A DNA stretch of 21,968 nt from JBGTFE01 sp036403235 (GTDB lineage Bacteria; Acidobacteriota; Blastocatellia; Pyrinomonadales; Pyrinomonadaceae): contig DASWRI010000073.1 in NCBI GenBank assembly GCA_036403235.1, forward strand, positions 1 to 21,968. The letters are read 5' to 3'. Below the pieces are notes generated by a model. It worked only from the letters and a program-made list of their open reading frames with translations. It did not search any database and had not been told where the DNA came from. Of this stretch, positions 14,841-21,968 are shown piece after piece. The stretch's first letter is position 1, and every line of letters starts with the position of its first letter. The position numbers were made by a program, and so were the translations under genes.

Positions 14841-16639
14841 CTTTCCAAACTCCCTCTTATCTGCCCGAAAATATTATCGGCGGTTATCGGCGTTCCGTCG
14901 TAATTCAAAACGGAAACGAGTTTTTCGGGATTCGTGCCGAGCTCAATCATCATCAGGCTTTTGAACTGCGCGTCGCGGTTTTGTTCGATGACGAAAATCT
15001 TTTCGTGCGCGTTTATAAAATCCTCGAATTCTTTGCCGAAAGGAAATGCTTTGACGCGCATCGCGTCGAGCGCAATCTGTTCCTGTTTTAACAATTCGAT
15101 GGTTTCTTCCGCCGCATAGGTTGAAGTTCCGAAAAACAAAACGCCGTATTTCGACAAATTCGTTTCCTGGTAAAATTCCGGCGCGTAAACTATTTCTTTG
15201 GCGACATTCCATTTTTTTAGAAGCCTGTCCATGTTGCGCCGGTATGTTTCGCCGTCTTCGGTATAAACCGCGTATTCGTCGCGCGACGTGCCGCGTGTGA
15301 CAAAGCCGCCTTTCGACGCGTGCGTTCCCGGTATCGTTCGATAAGCGATGCCGTCTTCGTCAACATCCAGATAGCGACCGTATCTTTCGAGCCGGTCGAG
15401 CGCCGCCGCGTCCAGAACTTTTCCGCGCTCGTAGCCGCAATCGTCGTCCCATTCCAGAGGGCTCGAAACGTGGTCGTTCATTCCGAGGTCGAGGTCGGTC
15501 ATGACAATCACCGGCGTTTGCAGTTTTTCGGCAAAACCAAACGATTCGGCCGTAAATTCAAAACATTCCTTTGGCGAGGCCGGAAAAAGCAAAACGTGCT
15601 TGGTATCTCCGTGCGACGCGTATGCGGCTTCGAGAATGTCCGACTGCTGCGTTCTGGTCGGCATTCCGGTTGAAGGCCCGGTGCGCTGAACGTCAATTAA
15701 AACCGTCGGGATTTCGGCAAAATAAGCCAGACCCAAAAATTCGTTCATCAAAGAAACGCCCGGGCCGCTCGTCGCCGTAAACGAGCGCGCGCCGTTCCAA
15801 TTTGCGCCGATTACCATTCCAATCGCCGCCAGCTCGTCTTCCGCCTGCACGATGGCGAAATTCTTTTTGCCGGTTTCCTTGTCGACACGCAGTTTTTCCG
15901 CATATTTTCCGAAGGCGTCGACCACCGAGGTCGAAGGCGTAATCGGATACCACGCCGCGACCGTCGCGCCGCCGTAAATCGCGCCGAGCGCGCACGCCGT
16001 ATTGCCGTTTAATAAAATCGAATCGCCTAAAAGGTCGCGTCTTTCCACCCGAATATCGAGCGGATACATAAAATTTTGATGAACGTAATCAACGCCCATT
16101 TTGAGAGCTTTTATGTTCGGCTCAATCAGGCGTTCCTTGCCCTTAAACTGTTCGCCCAACTGGTGTTCGAGCACATCGAATTCAATGTCGAAAAGCGCCG
16201 AAAGCGCGCCGACATAGATGATGTTTTTGAATAATTGCCGCTGACGCGCATCCGTGAAAGCGTTGTTGCAGAGTGCCGTCATCGGGATTCCGATGTAATT
16301 TATGTCGTCGCGGATAAATTGCGAATGCAGAGGTTTGGTGCTGTCGTAAAGAAAATAACCGCCCGGTTTGACGCTTTCCACGTCGCGCAGCATGCTTTGC
16401 GGGTTGACGCAGACCATCAAATCGATTCCTTCGCGGCGACCGAGAAAACCCTTTTCGCTGACGCGCACTTCATACCATGTCGGCAATCCTTGAATGTTTG
16501 AAGGAAAAATATTCTTCGGCGTGACGGGAATGCCCATTCGGAAAATTGCTTTTGTAAAAAGAGCATTCGCGCTGGCCGAGCCTGTTCCGTTGACATTGGC
16601 AAATCTGATGACAAAATCGTTAACTTTTATCTCACTCAT
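14837..16639 (-). CDS. korA: 2-oxoacid:acceptor oxidoreductase, fused gamma-alpha subunit
   Basis: 600 residues (about 66 kDa). Residues 1-190 are the gamma (CoA-side) domain, starting VIRFANVNGTGSASANALF, fused ahead of the alpha domain (about 205-600). The alpha domain carries YPITPSTSV (231-239), AEDELAAIG (266-274), ATSGPGVSLMNEFLGLA (289-305) and the QRTGPSTGMPTRTQQSD block (318-334) that lies over the TPP site. The gamma-alpha fusion is the usual KorA layout. With KorB and KorC it would oxidise 2-oxoglutarate to succinyl-CoA, or fix CO2 in reverse. Substrate preference is inferred from overall resemblance and partner genes, not from a diagnostic residue. The start ATG overlaps the korC stop (ATGA), so translation is probably coupled. 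Confidence 0.92.
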   Translation of the reverse strand: MSEIKVNDFVIRFANVNGTGSASANALFTKAIFRMGIPVTPKNIFPSNIQGLPTWYEVRVSEKGFLGRREGIDLMVCVNPQSMLRDVESVKPGGYFLYDSTKPLHSQFIRDDINYIGIPMTALCNNAFTDARQRQLFKNIIYVGALSALFDIEFDVLEHQLGEQFKGKERLIEPNIKALKMGVDYVHQNFMYPLDIRVERRDLLGDSILLNGNTACALGAIYGGATVAAWYPITPSTSVVDAFGKYAEKLRVDKETGKKNFAIVQAEDELAAIGMVIGANWNGARSFTATSGPGVSLMNEFLGLAYFAEIPTVLIDVQRTGPSTGMPTRTQQSDILEAAYASHGDTKHVLLFPASPKECFEFTAESFGFAEKLQTPVIVMTDLDLGMNDHVSSPLEWDDDCGYERGKVLDAAALDRLERYGRYLDVDEDGIAYRTIPGTHASKGGFVTRGTSRDEYAVYTEDGETYRRNMDRLLKKWNVAKEIVYAPEFYQETNLSKYGVLFFGTSTYAAEETIELLKQEQIALDAMRVKAFPFGKEFEDFINAHEKIFVIEQNRDAQFKSLMMIELGTNPEKLVSVLNYDGTPITADNIFGQIRGSLER

Positions 16640-18423
16640 CTACTACAACCGTTTCCTGCTTTTGTTACGTCGTAAAAAAACTTCTGCATATCCCACGCCG
16701 CCGTCGGGCAGCGTTCGGCACATAAACCGCAATGAAGACAGACGTCTTCGTCTTTTACCATCACTCGCGCGGTCGGCAAAGCGTCGGAAACATAAAGCTC
16801 CTGCGTCAAATTAAGAGCGGGAACTTTAAGCTTTTCGCGCAGTTCGGCTTCCTCGTCGTTTGTCGTAAAAGTAATACAGAAAGTCGGGCAAATGTCGACG
16901 CATGCGTCGCATTCGATACATTTCGATTCGGTGAAAACCGTCTGCACATCACAATTAAGACAACGCTCCGCTTCTTTAAAAGCGGTCGGGAGGTCAAAAC
17001 CGAGCTCTACTTCCTGTTTGCGATTGGTCAGAGTTTTCTTTTTATCCGCCTGCGGAACGATGTATCGCGGGTCGTTCGCCACTTCGCTGTCGTAAGCCCA
17101 TTCGTGAATGCCCATTTTCTGGCTGATTAAATTAACGAACGGAGACAGGCGATTCATTAAATCTTCACCTTTGCACAGCAAATCAATCGAAATCGCCGCC
17201 TGATGCCCGTGAGCGACGGCGGTGATGATATTTTCGGGGCCGAAAGCCGCGTCGCCGCCGAAGAAAACTCTCGGATGAGTCGAAGCAAATGTCGTCTTAT
17301 CGACAACGGGCATGTCCCATTCGCCAAATTCGACGCCGATGTCGCGCTCAATCCACGGAAAAGTGTTTTCCTGCCCGATTGCCAGCAAAACGTCGTCCGC
17401 TTCGACAAAAACTTCCGGCTCGCCCGTCGGCATAAGGCGACGTTTCCCGTTTTCGTCATAGACAGGCTCGACCTTTTCAAACATCATTCCTTTGAGGCGT
17501 CCGTCTTCGACGACGAAAGACATCGGCGTGTGATTGTCGATAATCGGAATATCTTCGTGCAGTGCATCTTCCTTTTCCCAGGGCGACGCTTTCATATCGG
17601 CAAAAGGACTGCGAACGATAACTTTAACTTCCTCGCCGCCCAATCTGCGTGACGTCCGGCAGCAATCCATCGCCGTATTTCCGCCGCCGACGACGATTAC
17701 TTTTTTCCCGATTTTTTCGATATGACCGAAAGCGACGCTCGCCAGCCAGTTGATTCCGATATGAATGTTGGCGGCGGCTTCCCAACGTCCCGCAAGGCGC
17801 GGTAAATCTTTTCCGCGCGGCGCGCCGGTTCCGACGAAAATCGCGTCGTAATCTTTTTCTAAAACCTCTTTCAGACTCGAAACATACGTGTTGAAATAAG
17901 TATGAACGCCGAGGTCGAGAATATAATTTACTTCTTCGTCCAAAACGCTTTCGGGCAGACGAAACGAAGGAATCTGGCTGAGCATAAAACCGCCGCCTTT
18001 TTTCAGCTCATCGAATAAATGAAGCTCGTAGCCGAGCGGAGCTAAATCCCGCGCGACCGTCAAGGACGCCGGTCCTGCGCCGATAAGTGCGATTTTTTTG
18101 CCGTTTGGCGCGAAAGGCGCCTGCGGCATCAAACTTTTTACGTCGTCTTTATTATCCGCCGCGACGCGCTTCAAACGGCAAATCGCCACCGGCTCTTTTT
18201 CAATCCGACCGCGCCGGCAGGCAGGCTCACATGGCCGGTCACAAGTGCGACCGAGTATGCCCGGAAATACATTCGAATCCCAGTTAATCATATAGGCTTC
18301 CGTATATTTTCCCTCGGCAATAAGCCGTATGTACTCGGGAACGGGAGTGTGCGCCGGGCAGGCGTACTGGCAGTCGACCACCTTATGAAAATACTCGGGG
18401 TTTTTAATATCAGTCGGTTTCAA
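16636..18423 (-). CDS. korC: GltD-like FAD/NADP(H) oxidoreductase with C-terminal ferredoxin domain (KorC-type)
   Basis: 595 residues. The N-terminal Fe-S domain has C18, C22 and C61, C65, C69 (TCDRPCEPACRRG). The FAD motif is ALIGAGPAS (112-120), the NADP(H) motif is VVGGGNTAMD (244-253), and a second FAD motif is VFFGGDAAFGPENI (386-399). The tail has a Cys pair, C488 and C491, then two [4Fe-4S] ferredoxin motifs: C502/C505/C508/C512 (CIECDACVDICP) and C562/C565/C568/C572 (CLHCGLCAERCP). GltD itself lacks the C-terminal ferredoxin domain, and no gltB is adjacent. The protein therefore probably moves electrons between NADP(H) and KorAB. It is first in the operon. The start is a TTG (minus strand, 18423), preceded by AAAGGA 10 bases upstream; an in-frame stop a little further up excludes an ATG, and the next ATG would delete the first cysteines. 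Confidence 0.88.
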   Translation of the reverse strand: MKPTDIKNPEYFHKVVDCQYACPAHTPVPEYIRLIAEGKYTEAYMINWDSNVFPGILGRTCDRPCEPACRRGRIEKEPVAICRLKRVAADNKDDVKSLMPQAPFAPNGKKIALIGAGPASLTVARDLAPLGYELHLFDELKKGGGFMLSQIPSFRLPESVLDEEVNYILDLGVHTYFNTYVSSLKEVLEKDYDAIFVGTGAPRGKDLPRLAGRWEAAANIHIGINWLASVAFGHIEKIGKKVIVVGGGNTAMDCCRTSRRLGGEEVKVIVRSPFADMKASPWEKEDALHEDIPIIDNHTPMSFVVEDGRLKGMMFEKVEPVYDENGKRRLMPTGEPEVFVEADDVLLAIGQENTFPWIERDIGVEFGEWDMPVVDKTTFASTHPRVFFGGDAAFGPENIITAVAHGHQAAISIDLLCKGEDLMNRLSPFVNLISQKMGIHEWAYDSEVANDPRYIVPQADKKKTLTNRKQEVELGFDLPTAFKEAERCLNCDVQTVFTESKCIECDACVDICPTFCITFTTNDEEAELREKLKVPALNLTQELYVSDALPTARVMVKDEDVCLHCGLCAERCPTAAWDMQKFFYDVTKAGNGCSR

Positions 18424-18770
18424 TTGTTTCTGTTCCTTTATTGATTAGGTCAATTTCCTTCACATTTCAATAGTTTTGAAAATTAATATCAAAAGACATC
18501 AAAATAAGCTCTGTCTAAACATAATATTTTTTTATTGCTACTTCAATGTTTTTTCTGAAAATACCGTAATTATTGCTATTAAATATAAGCTAAATAAAGG
18601 ACGTGCAAGTATAGAAATTCAGCACAAAAAGCGTCTCAAAAGGGACGGTTTTGTAAATCTATTTGTAATAAAGATAAATGCTGTCTTTAATACTCGCGTT
18701 GTAATTTCACATTATTATAAATTGCTTCAACCGGGCAAATCTCCATCGCTGAGCTTTTCTTCATTAACAG
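18424..18770. other. AT-rich intergenic region upstream of the kor operon
   Basis: This 347-base stretch is visibly far richer in A/T than any neighbour: runs such as AATATTTTTTTATT occur and GCG clusters are absent. It holds the kor promoter candidate on the minus strand. No convincing gene is present; the open frame on the plus strand has AT-driven, low-complexity residues and continues into antisense of the repeat gene. No tRNA, terminator with U-run or transposon end was found. Confidence 0.5.
18518..18546 (-). promoter_or_regulatory. Candidate sigma-70-type promoter of the kor operon
   Basis: On the minus strand TTGAAG (18546-18541) and TATGTT (18523-18518) are separated by exactly 17 bases, most of them A/T. 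They lie about 95 bases upstream of the korC TTG and point into the operon. The two hexamers match the consensus TTGACA/TATAAT at four of six positions each. Other AT-rich hexamers nearby could also serve. Confidence 0.35.
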
Positions 18771-19598
18771 TTAGGGGACAAAAGCATTCTCGGTCGGAAC
18801 ATCGGTCGAGATGCCAAACTGCTGTGCCGAAAATCCGTTTGTCGAACGAAGTTGATACCAAATTCCGGTCGACGGCCGGAAGACAGCAATATCGGCGCGC
18901 CCGTCGCCGTCGTAATCGGCCGGAACAGGTTTGTCTTCGGCTATTCCAAACTGCGTAATCGTAAACGAGCCGTTCGAGCTATTGATGATGTACCAGACTC
19001 CCGTCGAGGGACGATAGACACAAAAATCCGTCTTACCGTCGCCGTCGTAATCGGCCGGCGCGGGAATATCGGTCGAAAGCCCCCAACGAACGGCTAGCTG
19101 AGCGTTGTTGATACTTGACTGATACCACCAATCGCCGGTCGAGGGTCGAAAGATTGCCGGGTCGACTTTGCCGTCGCCGTCAAAATCTCCAATGACCGGT
19201 TTATCTCCGGCAAGACCAAACTGCACGAAGGAAGTATTGCCCGTTACACTGCTGATGCGATACCAGAAATTGTTTGCCGGCCGGAAGATAATAAAGTCTG
19301 ATTTCCCGTCGCCGTCAAAATCACCCGGTCTCGGCACATCGCCCGCTTCGCCGCCCCATTGAGCGGTTACCTGAGCATTATTAATACTCGACAGATACCA
19401 CCAGGCGCCGTTTGAAGGACGATAAATCGCGTAATCGGTTTTGTGGTCGCCGTCGTAATCGGCCGGAACCGGCACATCGCCTGCGATGGCAAAGACTTGT
19501 TGGGCGACAACAGAATCAGAACTCCTAAATACGTACCACCGATTCTCCGATGCGCGAAATACCGACACATCAGCCCGTCCGTCGCCATCGTAATCAAA
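18771..19598 (-). repeat. Six VCBS/FG-GAP-like repeats of protein B
   Basis: This codes residues 727-1001. The cores are DYDGDGRAD, DYDGDHKTD, DFDGDGKSD, DFDGDGKVD, DYDGDGKTD and DYDGDGRAD. Only the second has an altered loop residue (His for Gly). The last unit plus the half-unit after it is nearly identical to the end of protein C. Confidence 0.9.
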
Positions 19599-21776
19599 CA
19601 ACTTCGCCTGCGGTATCGCGGCATTCAATAAACGTCCGACTCCCAGAGTGGAAAATCCATTGGTGGCGGAAAATTGTCCGGCATAAACGATTTTGTCGTT
19701 CTGCAAATCGATACTCCAGACCGTGCTGTTTGTTCCCGAACCGACATTAAAGCTCGTGTCGAGCGAGCCGTCCTGATTAACTCTGGCGATGCCGGCACGC
19801 GACGCGCCGTTGACCGTGCTCATCGCACCGCCGATGAGAATTTTGCCGTCTGCCTGAAGTTTTAATCCAAGCGTCGGCGCGTTTAAAACCGGCGAAAAGC
19901 TTGTGTCGAGCGACCCGTCTGCGTTCAATCGAGCGAGATATTTTTTTGTGCTGTCGGAATTGACGCCGGTAAAGTCGCCGCCGATGAGAATTTTTCCGTC
20001 CGGCTGAATTGTGACCGCGTTAATATTGGCGTTTGCGCCGCCCGGCGGATTAAATGTCCCGTCGACCGTTCCGTCGGCGTTGAGACGCGCAATCCGGCCG
20101 CGATTAATGCCGCTGACTTGCGTAAACGTACCGACGATAATGATTTTTCCGTCCGGCTGGAGAGCCATTTTATAAATAGTAAATGAGTCGAGCGTTCCGA
20201 GCGACGTAAACGTGCCGTCAATCGTTCCGTTCGAATTATATCTTTTCACTCTATCGCCGTTTACAACCAGAAATTTTCCATCGGGCAGATATTGGGCGTC
20301 GTAGGAATAGGGCGTATTCGAAATCACGATGTCGGTCGTGCCGTTCGGATTCAAACGGTAGGTGGAACCGCTGCTGCCTAACCAAATGGGGACGATAATT
20401 TTTCCGTCCGGCTGCAATTCGATGTCGTAAATCCCCCCGGAAGTATTAAAGCCGGGCGGCGTGAACGCCGTGTCGAGCGAGCCATCCTGATTAAAGCGAG
20501 CCAGATTGACGCGCGGGACGCCGTTGGCGAAAGAAAACTGACCGCCGACCAGAATCTTTCCGTCCGGCTGGACGAGAACCTTATAAGCGGTGCCGACGTT
20601 GCCAATTTGCACGTTGAACCCCGTGTCGGGCAAGCCGTCGGCTCTTATTCTCGCCAGCGCGTTTTGCTGAATGGAGCTAGAAGCGGTAGAAAGGCCGCCG
20701 ACCAGAATCCTGCCGTCCGGCAAAAACGCCGTATCAAAAATCGAGCCGAAATTATGCGCCGTGTAATTAAAGCTCGTGTCGAGCGCGCCGTCCTGGTCGA
20801 TTAAAGCCGCCGATTTTCGCGCCACGCCGTTGTAAGTCGAAAATCCGCCGAAAATCAGAAATTTTCCGGCGGGCGTCGGCGTGATGCCGTAAACAGTAAA
20901 AAAGTTAGGATTCGAACTGCCGGGATTAAACGTCGTGTCGACGGTGCCGTCCGGATTAAGGCGGAAAAGACCTCTCAGGTTAGCGCCGTTGACCTGGCTG
21001 AATCCTCCGGCGATAAGTATTTTTCCGTCCGCCAGCAACTGCATATCCTGTACCGAACCGTCCAGCATAACGCTGCCGAAGCTCGGGTCGAACGTTCCGT
21101 CGATATTAAAGCGCCGGACGGAATTTGCGTTGCCGGTAAGTAATTTCCCGTCAGGCAGCAGCACCAGCTTAAAAACCGCGACAATATTTTGATAAACAAT
21201 CGAATCGAAACTTCCGTTCGAATTTAATCTGGCAATGCCGACCCGGTTGCCGCCGCTGTCGTTAATCGTAAAATTACCGGCGATTAAAATACGGTCGTCC
21301 GGCAAAACTGTCAAATCGAGCACGGTTCCGCCGATATTCAGAGGCGATGTAAACGTCTGGTCAATCGAGCCGTCCGTGCTCAGGCGCATTATTCCCTGCC
21401 TCGCCGTCCCGCCGGCGCCTTCAAAATTGCCGCCGACCAGAATTTTTCCGTTTGACAGGAGAGCTATCGTACTGATTATTACGCTGCCGGAAGAATTGAA
21501 AAAGCTCGGCGGCTGAAAGCCCGTGTCAATTGTTCCGTCGGAGTTCAAACGAAACAAACCGGAGCGCGCGTAGCCGCCGGCGACCTGGAAAGAGCCGCCG
21601 ACCAAAGCCTTCCCGTCCGGCTGAATCAGAATTTTGTTGACGCGCCCGGAGGCCTGGCCGGATAAATTGGCGAGAAAGCTCGTGTCGACCTCGCCCGCCG
21701 CGTGCGCGGAAAGCGTCAAAACAAAAATCACTAAAATAAATTGTGCGAAACCCAAAGTTTTTCTTGCCGGATTCAT
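18771..21776 (-). CDS. Giant exported delta-60 / VCBS repeat protein B
   Basis: 1001 residues with a Sec signal peptide (cleavage likely after AHA, residue 26). Residues about 29-720 comprise 14 delta-60 repeats, and residues 727-1001 six VCBS/FG-GAP-like repeats of about 45 residues with D.DGDG..D loops. This is the same 14+6 plan as protein A, at low identity. The chain ends DVPTENAFVP, as does the partial protein C. VCBS units 2 and 4 share WWY.SSINNAQ, unlike their neighbours, suggesting a two-unit duplication. AAGGGG sits 8 bases before the ATG, the best Shine-Dalgarno in the window. Protein C ends only 29 bases upstream, so B may be cotranscribed with it. An extracellular beta-propeller scaffold is inferred; ligand unknown. 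Confidence 0.9.
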   Translation of the reverse strand: MNPARKTLGFAQFILVIFVLTLSAHAAGEVDTSFLANLSGQASGRVNKILIQPDGKALVGGSFQVAGGYARSGLFRLNSDGTIDTGFQPPSFFNSSGSVIISTIALLSNGKILVGGNFEGAGGTARQGIMRLSTDGSIDQTFTSPLNIGGTVLDLTVLPDDRILIAGNFTINDSGGNRVGIARLNSNGSFDSIVYQNIVAVFKLVLLPDGKLLTGNANSVRRFNIDGTFDPSFGSVMLDGSVQDMQLLADGKILIAGGFSQVNGANLRGLFRLNPDGTVDTTFNPGSSNPNFFTVYGITPTPAGKFLIFGGFSTYNGVARKSAALIDQDGALDTSFNYTAHNFGSIFDTAFLPDGRILVGGLSTASSSIQQNALARIRADGLPDTGFNVQIGNVGTAYKVLVQPDGKILVGGQFSFANGVPRVNLARFNQDGSLDTAFTPPGFNTSGGIYDIELQPDGKIIVPIWLGSSGSTYRLNPNGTTDIVISNTPYSYDAQYLPDGKFLVVNGDRVKRYNSNGTIDGTFTSLGTLDSFTIYKMALQPDGKIIIVGTFTQVSGINRGRIARLNADGTVDGTFNPPGGANANINAVTIQPDGKILIGGDFTGVNSDSTKKYLARLNADGSLDTSFSPVLNAPTLGLKLQADGKILIGGAMSTVNGASRAGIARVNQDGSLDTSFNVGSGTNSTVWSIDLQNDKIVYAGQFSATNGFSTLGVGRLLNAAIPQAKLFDYDGDGRADVSVFRASENRWYVFRSSDSVVAQQVFAIAGDVPVPADYDGDHKTDYAIYRPSNGAWWYLSSINNAQVTAQWGGEAGDVPRPGDFDGDGKSDFIIFRPANNFWYRISSVTGNTSFVQFGLAGDKPVIGDFDGDGKVDPAIFRPSTGDWWYQSSINNAQLAVRWGLSTDIPAPADYDGDGKTDFCVYRPSTGVWYIINSSNGSFTITQFGIAEDKPVPADYDGDGRADIAVFRPSTGIWYQLRSTNGFSAQQFGISTDVPTENAFVP
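19617..21692 (-). repeat. Fourteen delta-60 repeats of protein B
   Basis: Fourteen units are delimited by '(L/I)QPDGKIL(V/I)GG' starts. Units 4 (LLPDGKLLTGNANSVRRFN) and 10 (YLPDGKFLVVNGDRVKRYN) are short forms of about 41 residues lacking the central loop. They resemble unit 5 of protein A more than their own neighbours. Confidence 0.85.
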
Positions 21777-21805
21777 CGTTTTTACCCCTTTTAGTCGGTC
21801 GGTCT

Positions 21806-21968
21806 TTACGGAACAAAAGCGTTTTCGGTCGGAACGTCGGTCGAAACGCCGAATTGCTGCGCTGAAAATCCGTTTGTCGAACGAAGTTGATACCAGACGC
21901 CGCTCGACGGACGAAATACGGCGATGTCGGCTCGTCCGTCGCCGTCATAATCGGCGGCGACCGGCTTA
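21806..21968 (-). CDS. C-terminal end of a third delta-60/VCBS repeat protein (C), 5' part outside window
   Basis: The frame is open to the window edge and ends with TAA at 21808-21806, giving 53 codons. They encode one VCBS unit (DYDGDGRADIAVFRPSSGVWY) plus the closing half-unit ending DVPTENAFVP. Compared with the end of protein B, 49 of 53 residues are identical by eye. The delta-60 part expected by analogy would lie beyond the window. Only 29 bases separate it from the start of B on the same strand, which suggests a tandem duplication and possibly a shared transcript. Confidence 0.85.
   Translation of the reverse strand, partial: KPVAADYDGDGRADIAVFRPSSGVWYQLRSTNGFSAQQFGVSTDVPTENAFVP

Noticed and set aside
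16636..18423. Annotation as glutamate synthase small subunit (gltD)
   Set aside because: No gltB nearby, an additional two-cluster ferredoxin domain at the C-terminus, and overlap with korA all point to a KorC-type role.
18476..18958. 160-codon plus-strand frame across the AT-rich island
   Set aside because: The first part is AT-driven low-complexity sequence and the last part is antisense to conserved repeats of protein B.

Overview
The window looks like chromosomal DNA of a free-living bacterium, most likely an Acidobacteriota of the class Blastocatellia (Pyrinomonadales-like). This placement is an inference. It rests on very large secreted delta-60/VCBS repeat proteins with the 'FRPS..WY' repeat signature, the CACAGAGACACGGAG-type intergenic repeat, roughly balanced GC, and mostly Shine-Dalgarno-less starts. 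No RNA gene, CRISPR array, transposase, prophage or replication origin was found.

Left part (1-7064): amino-acid biosynthesis. The 3' end of a HAD-family hydrolase gene overlaps by one base the start of an N-acyl-ornithine carbamoyltransferase gene (argF'-type). A nested inverted repeat of about 150 bp separates this from argB (N-acetylglutamate kinase). argB converges with thrB (homoserine kinase, minus strand, 7-base gap). thrB is transcribed divergently from thrC-thrA (threonine synthase, then a fused aspartokinase/homoserine dehydrogenase, 4-base gap). ThrA, ThrB and ThrC together supply every step from aspartate to threonine except aspartate-semialdehyde dehydrogenase.

Middle (7065-9656): two exported proteins of unknown function, in tandem, that look like distant paralogues of each other.

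Right part (9657-21968), all on the minus strand: a four-gene operon running 18423 to 13239 encodes korC (GltD-like FAD/NADP(H)/Fe-S subunit), korA (gamma-alpha fused 2-oxoacid:acceptor oxidoreductase subunit), a small exported protein, and korB (TPP-binding beta subunit). Subunit sizes and domains match the three-subunit 2-oxoglutarate:NADP+ oxidoreductase type (KorABC). The exported-protein gene between korA and korB overlaps korA in an ATGA junction and is the oddest element of the operon. The operon is flanked by giant exported repeat proteins: one downstream (9657-12848), one upstream (18771-21776), and the last 53 codons of a third at the window edge. Both complete ones carry 14 delta-60 repeats followed by 6 VCBS/FG-GAP-like calcium-loop repeats.

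The observations most worth a second look are the non-diagnostic specificity residue (Thr91) in the ornithine carbamoyltransferase, the exported gene inside the kor operon, the KorABC assignment, and the shared 14+6 repeat architecture of the giant proteins.
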